Source: an uncultured bacterium
GTDB taxonomy: Bacteria > Margulisbacteria > WOR-1 > XYC2-FULL-46-14 > WPAF01
Length of the DNA: 42,737 bases
Direction: 5' to 3'
NCBI GenBank assembly: GCA_903930225.1
Contig: CAIYXV010000100.1
Location: forward strand, 1-42,737
The position numbers and the translations under genes were made by a program. The notes beneath the pieces were generated by a model, which saw nothing but the letters and a program-made list of their open reading frames with translations, did not search any database and was not told the DNA's origin. Each line of letters starts with the position of its first letter. Positions within the stretch are counted from its first letter, which is position 1. Shown here piece by piece: positions 28,197-35,959 of the stretch.

Positions 28197-29546
28197 CTAC
28201 TTTCCTTTGCTGATTCTGTCCAGCAATTGAAGTACCCTGCTTGGAGAAGTTGCGGTATATAGCCGCCCGGTCCCTCTTTTTCTGATGTTCGCGGTTGGGA
28301 AACTTAGGGGATTGCAGTTTATCAGGGCCCGGCCGTAGTACCTTGCCGAATCGACTTCTCTCCAGGTGGTGTCGGACCCGCCAAGATTGACCGATGCGAT
28401 CGAGCTCAGCACCATCATGTCGCGGCTCTCTTTTTCATAATTCCCGACAATCGGAATGGCGCTGAACGGGTTTGAAGCAAGATAGGTGGGGAAGGAACAA
28501 AAACCGATAGTGAGAGCACTTTGGCTGACGACCTGATCGATGACCGCCATCGGTCCGGGACCTCCGCCGTTGATGGTGAAATAATTATTGCCGGTCAGCA
28601 GGCGGGCGAATTCTTCCAGATATTCCTGGTTCGGATGCCCAACGGTGAACTTGGTCCCGGCAAAAAACGATACCGGCTGGTGTTGAGGATTGAAGTTACT
28701 GGTCTGGCTCGGGGACAAAAAGAGCTGGCTTTCTAGATGCTCCCCGATCCGGTCTGCGTCAAAAAGGGAAAAATTATCCTGGAGCGGGCTTTTCGCCGCC
28801 TCAGGGATCCTGGTATCGATAAGGATGGCGGGTATTCCCTTGTATGCGGCGGTGTGGAGACAGTCATCGGCTATCGGGTCTTTTTCCCCCTTGTAAACGA
28901 TCAGCATCCTTCCGCTTAAGGTAGCGGTAAGAGCGGCGATCGATTTTACCTTTGGGGATCTTATCAGAATATTGATCAAGCTGCGGTTAGGCCTGGTTTT
29001 AGCGGCCAGTATCCCGATCGTCAGTCCTCCGTTCTCAACCGCCCCTTTAAGAAGCGGGCCCAACATTCCATTCGTTTGGTAGCAAATAACTGCGATCCCC
29101 TTTTTCCCCAGCGAAGCGCCGAGCCGATAAGCCGCATCTTCTTCAACCGAAGTGAGCGGCTTTGATGATCCGTCAACGACCGTTACCATTTGGCAGGGGA
29201 GGTTTGAAGTTCGGTTCAGCTCTTTTAATATGATCTGATCGACCGTTACCCGTTCCGGTTTATAGGCCGAGATCGGGCCTAAGCTGATGCCGAATTTTTG
29301 CCGGAGACTGGTTTTGATCCCGGTCAGGATCTCAGGGGGTTCTTGAAATCTAGTGATCACTTCCCCGACCTCGCCCGCCAATTGGGAAGATCTCATTTTA
29401 AAGAACCCGAGCACCTGCTTGTTTCCGCCGTGCTGCAGTACGTCGCGGTAAGTATCGTCAAAACGGGCGATCTCCCTTGCCGCGCAGGCGAGCCTCAAGG
29501 AAGTATGACCAGCATTCCGCACCGGCAGGTTGTATAAGCTCATCAA
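28197..29546 (-). CDS. Double SLOG/LOG-like Rossmann protein (paralog 2)
   Basis: VTVVDGSSKPLTSVEEDAAYRLGASLGKKGIAVICYQTNGMLGPLLKGAVENGGLTIGILA; NGGGPGPMAVID; NLGGSDTTWREVDSARYYGRALINCNPLSFPT shared with paralog 1. Confidence 0.6.
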   Translation of the reverse strand: MMSLYNLPVRNAGHTSLRLACAAREIARFDDTYRDVLQHGGNKQVLGFFKMRSSQLAGEVGEVITRFQEPPEILTGIKTSLRQKFGISLGPISAYKPERVTVDQIILKELNRTSNLPCQMVTVVDGSSKPLTSVEEDAAYRLGASLGKKGIAVICYQTNGMLGPLLKGAVENGGLTIGILAAKTRPNRSLINILIRSPKVKSIAALTATLSGRMLIVYKGEKDPIADDCLHTAAYKGIPAILIDTRIPEAAKSPLQDNFSLFDADRIGEHLESQLFLSPSQTSNFNPQHQPVSFFAGTKFTVGHPNQEYLEEFARLLTGNNYFTINGGGPGPMAVIDQVVSQSALTIGFCSFPTYLASNPFSAIPIVGNYEKESRDMMVLSSIASVNLGGSDTTWREVDSARYYGRALINCNPLSFPTANIRKRGTGRLYTATSPSRVLQLLDRISKGK

Positions 29547-30415
29547 CGCACCAGCTTTTGCGCGGTCAGGTAGCGATCGGAGATCTCTTCTTTCGAGAGA
29601 AAAAATAATCTTTGAGGGCCGTAGTCCTCTACCACGAAAGATGACATCACCTGCCCGTAAATAAAAGCGGATTCCGGACTTTTCCCCTCCGCCAGGGCGC
29701 CGATGAACCCCCCGGCAAAACTGTCGCCCCCGCCCAGGGTATCGATCGGCGATCGATTAAGCGCCGGGATCGAGAACCTTGATCTGCCGTTGTCCATGAT
29801 CGATCCGCTCCCGGCCATGTTCAGTATCGCTATTCTTACCCCAAGGTCCTTAATCGAGTGCAGCAGGGCGACGGCAGGCATGCTACCGAACAGCAGGATC
29901 GCTTCCTCGATATTCATCATCGCGATCGTGGCGTTCCGGATCGCGGTCTTTAATTGTTCCGGCGCGCCTATTGCCCAGCGCTTTTTCGTGTCTATCATGA
30001 CCGTTGTACCGGGCTGGAACTGACCGATCATTTTAAGCTGCGTTCCCGGATCATCTTCGGCGACAAAAGCGAAATCGGCCGGGGGCAGAGGGGTAGCGAG
30101 CTTCTCGTGTTCAATCGGCGTGTTCATTTGGAACTCGATAGTTTTGTGTGAGCTTGGATCATCGCAATTGGCCCTCCAGATGTTGCATTTTCCAGATAGT
30201 ATCTCAAGATGCGCCAGATCGACCCCTTTTGCCCGCAGAATTTCGAGGTCTGATCTTGGAAAATCGCTGCCGGTCTTTGATACCAGATAGGCACGGGAAA
30301 AATGCGCAGCGGAAAGGGAGGCGTAATATCCCGATCCCCCGGGGAGGACAAAGTCAGTCCCCCTTACAGTGATATGATCGATCATTGTCTTTCCCCAAAT
30401 AATCGCGCTGCCCAT
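29543..30415 (-). CDS. PfkB-family carbohydrate kinase
   Basis: LPGGSGYYASLSAAHF near the N-terminus and DTLGGGDSFAGGFIGALAEG near the C-terminus (PfkB signature); overlaps paralog 2 start by 4 nt. Confidence 0.85.
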   Translation of the reverse strand: MGSAIIWGKTMIDHITVRGTDFVLPGGSGYYASLSAAHFSRAYLVSKTGSDFPRSDLEILRAKGVDLAHLEILSGKCNIWRANCDDPSSHKTIEFQMNTPIEHEKLATPLPPADFAFVAEDDPGTQLKMIGQFQPGTTVMIDTKKRWAIGAPEQLKTAIRNATIAMMNIEEAILLFGSMPAVALLHSIKDLGVRIAILNMAGSGSIMDNGRSRFSIPALNRSPIDTLGGGDSFAGGFIGALAEGKSPESAFIYGQVMSSFVVEDYGPQRLFFLSKEEISDRYLTAQKLVR

Positions 30416-32604
30416 TAAAAATCGAGCTCCTTTCGGTCATTGAAGCTTAAATTATAATGCTCGAATCTGATCGTATAGGTCCGGGCTCCGGGGATCAATT
30501 TTGCTTTTACTGCTTCAATGTCCTTGCCTGAACCGTCAAGAAAAGTAACCGTATCCTCATTGATCCTGAAGCTTTTAGCCTTTTTAAAGACCTCATGCTC
30601 CTCCCAGGCGGCGGCAAGCTCTTTTGCGCGTCCGGCAAGCTCCTTACCGTCACGATCATAGTAGGTGAGGTTCACTTTTACGCTTTTCCCAAAATCGGGG
30701 ACCAGCGCTCGTATGATCCGATCGGTCATAATATATGCGTTCCAGATCGAGGTCGGAGGTTCATCCGGCGTACGATAATATTGAGGCTCATCTCGTCTGA
30801 CCGGGCTTGGGCCAAAATACATCCACCACAGGTGCGGGCAGTATTTATTGTCAATAAAAGAAAGATCGTCTAGAAGCCGCTGTTTTTCTTCCGCGGTCAT
30901 TATCCCTTCGCCGATCGCCCGTGACATGCTTTTTTCTATAAGCCGCCAATAATGGTCGGCGCCATCCGGGTTTTTATCCGAGAGGGGATCGAACGCGAAA
31001 AGCATGGCCGACAACTGTTCTTTGACCTGGCCCCTCCCTTTTTCCATGAGCTTCGCAAGCGACGCTTCGTATGAGCCCGAATTTTCCTTGAAAACCTGGC
31101 GGATCCCTTCAATGATCCTGAAATAAAGCTCCAGGTTGATGTTCCTCAGTCCCCCTTTTTCTGAAAGGGAGCCCGCTACGTCGCAGGCGGTCTGGAATTT
31201 GTGCATGTTAAGGAAAGCATTAACGGCCGGCAGGTTGACCGAACCGTCATTATTCCTCAGTAACGACCGCGTTTCCGGGTCGTTGAACATATCGGTCACA
31301 GCGGTCTGCCATGATAAAAAAGCGTACGCCAGATCCCCAATGTTCTGGTGGTATTTAATTAGTAGCTTTATCAGACGGAGTTTCTCTGGAGTTATGTCTT
31401 TTATAAATTCGAAGAGTGCAAATTCGTCGATCAGCCGGGCGCTCATCTCAGGATGTTCAAAGAACCTTACCAGTTTCCCGATGTCGTGCGTCAACACGAT
31501 CAGGTCCCTTTCGCTATCCGTAAGTGTTTCGGAGGCAGCTTTTAACTCGGCAAGGTTCTTTTTTACTCTTGTAGGCTCTCCGAACTCAAACAGTCTTCCC
31601 AGCCTTTTAAGTGAAGACCCGATAACATCCCGAGCATGGAACGCCTGCCGCGATACGGCGTAAACGTTCAAGGTGTGCGGGATCAGATTGCTCTTTATTA
31701 CTGCTTCTTCTTCCTCAGTAAGCCAGTTCTTTGATCCATGCTCCAGGATAACCGCTTTGAAAAATTCATATAGCGCCGGTCCAAACAGGTGGCGGCCCCC
31801 ATTGATAATATCCTCTATTTTAGTCGGGAGGATATGGCTGCGGATATGTGACGCGTATGCGAAGACCCCCTGGTCGAACAGATACTGAACGAGCCTTTTT
31901 TGGGGTGTCATTTTATAAGCAGGAAAGACCCCGGTCTTTTGAGTTGTCTCACCTGAACCCAGTCTTTCGGAAAATTCTATCGTCCGCTCGATCGCATTTT
32001 TAAGCGTGCCGTTACCGTCATTGTTCACGATGATATCGAACTCCGGCAGGCGGGGGGCGTAGCGTTCTCTGGTCCCGCGGACCCTTTGTATCCTGGTTTC
32101 AAGGGCGGGCCCGGATTCTCTCCCCCTTGATATCAGACGCTGCTCGAGGATCTCGGGCGAGACGTCCACGAATACCGCGCCGAACCTTGCATTCTGCGGC
32201 AGCGCGGCCCTGACCCCGGCGATAATATTGGGACCGGCGGCCAATACCCCCTTGAAACCGGGCGCAAGTTTTGAGATAAGTTCATCCCCGTTAACGCCGT
32301 AAAGCGCATTGCCGACTCGGTCGACCCCCATGAACGAGTCTGTTCTGACCCGTTCTAGGAATTCATCCGGAGCAAGGTAGTTGTAATCTCTTCCGGCGAC
32401 TTCATCGGCCCTGATCTCCCGGCTGGTGTGAAGCACGATCTCGGTGAAGCCTCTTTCTTTAAGCGCGGCGACGATCGATGATTTTCCGGAAGCGGTATCA
32501 CCGCAGATCGCGATAATAAGGGGCGGGATGGGGCCGGGACCGGGTATTCGACCCGATATTTTGGGCGTTCCCGGGACCCCTGATAATTTATCGATCATCG
32601 CCAT
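30415..32604 (-). CDS. Guanylate-kinase-like P-loop kinase fused to HD-domain region
   Basis: Walker A AICGDTASGKSSIVAAL, guanylate-kinase-like VFVDVSPEILEQRLISRGRES; central HD motif LIVLTHDIGKLVRFFEHPEMSARLIDEF...LLIKYHQNIGD. Confidence 0.65.
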   Translation of the reverse strand: MAMIDKLSGVPGTPKISGRIPGPGPIPPLIIAICGDTASGKSSIVAALKERGFTEIVLHTSREIRADEVAGRDYNYLAPDEFLERVRTDSFMGVDRVGNALYGVNGDELISKLAPGFKGVLAAGPNIIAGVRAALPQNARFGAVFVDVSPEILEQRLISRGRESGPALETRIQRVRGTRERYAPRLPEFDIIVNNDGNGTLKNAIERTIEFSERLGSGETTQKTGVFPAYKMTPQKRLVQYLFDQGVFAYASHIRSHILPTKIEDIINGGRHLFGPALYEFFKAVILEHGSKNWLTEEEEAVIKSNLIPHTLNVYAVSRQAFHARDVIGSSLKRLGRLFEFGEPTRVKKNLAELKAASETLTDSERDLIVLTHDIGKLVRFFEHPEMSARLIDEFALFEFIKDITPEKLRLIKLLIKYHQNIGDLAYAFLSWQTAVTDMFNDPETRSLLRNNDGSVNLPAVNAFLNMHKFQTACDVAGSLSEKGGLRNINLELYFRIIEGIRQVFKENSGSYEASLAKLMEKGRGQVKEQLSAMLFAFDPLSDKNPDGADHYWRLIEKSMSRAIGEGIMTAEEKQRLLDDLSFIDNKYCPHLWWMYFGPSPVRRDEPQYYRTPDEPPTSIWNAYIMTDRIIRALVPDFGKSVKVNLTYYDRDGKELAGRAKELAAAWEEHEVFKKAKSFRINEDTVTFLDGSGKDIEAVKAKLIPGARTYTIRFEHYNLSFNDRKELDF

Positions 32605-32620
32605 CTGGATACCTCCCGGA

Positions 32621-35600
32621 TCAGAAGCCGATATTCTTTAGGATATCAGCCGCCCGCCTGCCCGTGAACGGAACGTTCTTGGTATAAGCCTCTCTTCCGT
32701 CCTGGGCTTTTTTAAATATCTTAAAGACCTTCTCTACCTGCTCTTTTGTTAGTGGCAGGTCGGTCAATAAAAAGCCGCTCCAATCGTTGAATTTTGGAAG
32801 GATATTTCCCTGAGAATCAATATACCCATGCTCTATGAGATCGTCCCAGATCCTCTCTTTTTCTTCCCCCAGCCCGTCAAGATCCGATCGGTTGACCGTT
32901 CCAAACCCGAAATATCTAATAAAGTGATAACGAAGGTCTTCGTTGCCGATGTTGTCTTCGATCAAACGGTTGTCAGGAATTTTTTTCAGGTTAAGATCAA
33001 GGGGAAAGATGGTGGAAAGCTCGGTCCCGTCGTTAAGCGGCATGCTCCCGAACATTACCCCGTCATAGAAGCCGAACTTGATCTTTTTCTTGCCTTTGGG
33101 CGTCTCTATCTCAAAGTTCTCGCCGGCTTTTCCGTTAAAACGGTAGATCAGGGTGGCGCCGTCCCCGGCCACGCTTGGGTCGATCTCCTCTATCCGGCTG
33201 TCGTATATCACCGTATTCGAAGGTATGTAGAGGTCTCCCTCGCCGGTCCAGTAGATGGTTGAATCTAGTATCACCACATTGCTGCCGACATGGATCTTTC
33301 CTCCCTTTGTGCTCTTGAAGGAGGTGTTGCCGCCGATATAAACATGGTCCCGGTTCGGGATCACAAGCAATTCCTGCCCGGTCACTTCATGGTCGACCGC
33401 GCTCCCTTCGCGGACATTGCTAATCGTCCTGGCGACCGCGCGTTTGGCGGGATTTTCGTCAACCAGAAGCTGCCAGGCGTTGAAGAACTCCCGTTTTGTC
33501 CCGGTGTCGAGCCAGAAACCGTCGATCCTTCCGGCGGCGAGGCCGTTCTCCTTTTCATCAAGCTTGAGCGCGGTCTCCCAAATCGTTTTCCAAAGGACAT
33601 ACTCCACGCCGTCCGGCTTGCGCATCATCCATTCGTCCTTAGCCCCTTCGCCGAAACGGTTCTTGACCGCGCGGCAGGCGAGGAAGAGTTCTTTCCAGTT
33701 ATTTTTCAAAGAAACATTCCGGCATCTTTTGAAATACCAATTTTCAGGAGGGGTATCGCCGTCGTTGCTGAACCCGCCGAACTCGGTCAGGATCTCAATT
33801 GACGCGTCCCTTATCTCTTCCCAGACCTCTTTTGAATTATTGGTAAGCGGGGCGGGTGACAGGAGGTCGACAATGCCGCCGAAATACTTTTCTTGAAGCG
33901 CGATCGTTTCAAGTGAAGAGAGAACAATATCGTTGGCAACGACCCAGAGAAGTCTCCAGTCCCGGATATCCCATTCTGATTGATCAAAGGCCTTCTTTAA
34001 TTTCTTTATTAGGCCTTCGTTGCTCTCAGGGACCGTATCGAGGATCTTTTCGCGGTCGCCCTTGCTGACCGTTCCGGTCACGCGCAGAGTCCCTGCGTTT
34101 TCATCTTTTTTTAAATAGCTTAAGCCCGGGGCGCTTTTAAACGCCTCAATGGTCGCTTCCGGAAGCCGGTAAAGTTCAATCTCATACGGGGCCATCCATT
34201 TTTCAAGCGTGTTCGAAGATACGACCGGCTCGTCATGCAGCTTGGACCAGTCGGGGGTCTGGCCAGCGTAAGTGAAAAGGACCGGCTCGCCGGTCTTATA
34301 AGACGGGCGGGTATAGTGTTCCTCATCGCCGTAAAGCACGGCGATATCCCGGCGGATCAGCTTAACCATGCTGTTCATATCTATCTCTTTTTGTTTGGCC
34401 CTTCTCGCCAGCTCCTGGATCTTTACCACCGAGATCTTTTCTTTGAAGCCGAGCACCGCGCCGGTGATCTTGTCGACCAGCACGATGCCGAGCTGTTCCA
34501 GGTGCTTCAGTTTTTTGTCCCCGGTCGTGATCCCTTCGCCCAGCACCTGTTCCGGAACGGTAAGATTTATTATTCCGTGCTCATCTTCGGAGAGAAGATG
34601 TTCTCCGACCGTTATCCTCCCGGCAAAAGCATTGTCGGACGCCGCCAATATCAGCCATTCCCCGGGAGGGAGCTGCTTGGCCAGCATTTCACAGGACAGG
34701 GTCACGATCTGGTTTAGCGAACGATTCCCGACCATCGCCGCCCCTTTATCGCCTTTTTCCTGTTGGGTGATAGGGGTCTCTCTCTGCGCCATGCCGGAGC
34801 CGTTCAGCCCGATGAAGATCGGATGGTTCTCGTCGCATCTCGCGACCCCTTCATTTATGAGAAAAATAAAAGTCCCGAGCGCTCCCCGATAACGCGGATC
34901 GAATTCTTCCGACAGCCCGCGTCCGTACCCGAGAACTTCGCTGATCGTGTCCCTTAGCCGGTGGTCTCCCTTGAGCATTTTTAATGTCCGCTGGGTCCTT
35001 CCGGGAAGGGTCGAGACCATTTCGTTGCATATGTAGACCATGGTCTTGATCGGGATGCTGGGTTCGTTGAGCGCGCGGTGGGCAAAGTCAACGCCGTTCT
35101 TGCCATAGATCATCTGATGATAAAGCTGGTTTATCCCGAAGATGGTCTGTTCGGGGGGGGTGGGGCTTTCCACCGGCCTGAAGTCGCCGGGAAGAGTAAT
35201 GAATTCGGTGCCGCGCTCGATCTGGTGTTCCAGGAAATGCTGATGAATGCCGCGCAAAAGATCCATCCGGTGGAACCGTGACCAGAATACCGGACGGATC
35301 GCACCTTCGACGCCGGCTCTTAAGGCGCTATCAACCCCGTGGTTGATGCTTCCCATGCTGTATTCCGCGTCGGGATTTACGGACGGGAACGAATAATCGA
35401 GCGGACTGTTCTCCTGCGGGCCGTAGATGGAATAGATGCTTCGTATCCCCTTTATTGACGCTGGGCGGAAAGAGAAGACCATTCCCATCGCGTCGTGTAC
35501 ATGCATGACCGATATCTCAAGCTCTCCCGATTCAACGAACTTCCAGAGCGCGAGAGAGAAGGCGCGCATTTGATCATAAGCTTCCTTGCCGTGGGGATAT

Positions 35601-35848
35601 GTTTCCTTGAAAGAATTGCCGAGGATATGCACATATTCTTTCCCGGCGTTGCTTACTCCCGGGCTTCCGGGGATCACTACATGCGAATCGAAGCCGTGAC
35701 CCCTCTGGTAATTGACGATCGTCCCGACAATGCTCCCGGTATTGCCTGACTGCTTGATCCCCGGATACTCCGGGCTGACGTGGAGAATGATCCCTCTCCG
35801 GTTCGTAAATTGATATAGTAACGGTCTGAGAAAAACTCTACCTTCCAT
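32621..35848 (-). CDS. Fusion: GT5-like N-terminal Rossmann region, sugar nucleotidyltransferase-like region, beta-helix-like region (1075 aa)
   Basis: ILHVSPEYPGIKQSGNTGSIVGTIVNYQRGHGFDSHVVIPG (glycogen-synthase-like start); GLNGSGMAQRETPITQQEKGDKGA and DGFWLDTGTKREFFNAW (nucleotidyltransferase-like); GGKIHVGSNVVILDSTIYW...IPSNTVIYDSRI (beta-helix-like). Confidence 0.5.
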   Translation of the reverse strand: MEGRVFLRPLLYQFTNRRGIILHVSPEYPGIKQSGNTGSIVGTIVNYQRGHGFDSHVVIPGSPGVSNAGKEYVHILGNSFKETYPHGKEAYDQMRAFSLALWKFVESGELEISVMHVHDAMGMVFSFRPASIKGIRSIYSIYGPQENSPLDYSFPSVNPDAEYSMGSINHGVDSALRAGVEGAIRPVFWSRFHRMDLLRGIHQHFLEHQIERGTEFITLPGDFRPVESPTPPEQTIFGINQLYHQMIYGKNGVDFAHRALNEPSIPIKTMVYICNEMVSTLPGRTQRTLKMLKGDHRLRDTISEVLGYGRGLSEEFDPRYRGALGTFIFLINEGVARCDENHPIFIGLNGSGMAQRETPITQQEKGDKGAAMVGNRSLNQIVTLSCEMLAKQLPPGEWLILAASDNAFAGRITVGEHLLSEDEHGIINLTVPEQVLGEGITTGDKKLKHLEQLGIVLVDKITGAVLGFKEKISVVKIQELARRAKQKEIDMNSMVKLIRRDIAVLYGDEEHYTRPSYKTGEPVLFTYAGQTPDWSKLHDEPVVSSNTLEKWMAPYEIELYRLPEATIEAFKSAPGLSYLKKDENAGTLRVTGTVSKGDREKILDTVPESNEGLIKKLKKAFDQSEWDIRDWRLLWVVANDIVLSSLETIALQEKYFGGIVDLLSPAPLTNNSKEVWEEIRDASIEILTEFGGFSNDGDTPPENWYFKRCRNVSLKNNWKELFLACRAVKNRFGEGAKDEWMMRKPDGVEYVLWKTIWETALKLDEKENGLAAGRIDGFWLDTGTKREFFNAWQLLVDENPAKRAVARTISNVREGSAVDHEVTGQELLVIPNRDHVYIGGNTSFKSTKGGKIHVGSNVVILDSTIYWTGEGDLYIPSNTVIYDSRIEEIDPSVAGDGATLIYRFNGKAGENFEIETPKGKKKIKFGFYDGVMFGSMPLNDGTELSTIFPLDLNLKKIPDNRLIEDNIGNEDLRYHFIRYFGFGTVNRSDLDGLGEEKERIWDDLIEHGYIDSQGNILPKFNDWSGFLLTDLPLTKEQVEKVFKIFKKAQDGREAYTKNVPFTGRRAADILKNIGF

Positions 35849-35870
35849 GATTTTAGCTACCCCTTATATT

Positions 35871-35901
35871 GTTATATCGGAAGGTAATTTGGTGGATTTC
35901 A
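35871..35901 (-). promoter_or_regulatory. Conserved two-block upstream element P5
   Basis: TGAAATCC-ACCAAATTACCTTC-CGATATAAC, upstream of ATG at 35848. Confidence 0.6.
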
Positions 35902-35959
35902 CTTGAAAAATGGGACATCCTGAAAATTATCGGTCTTTTCAAGATGTCCCATTGGTGGA

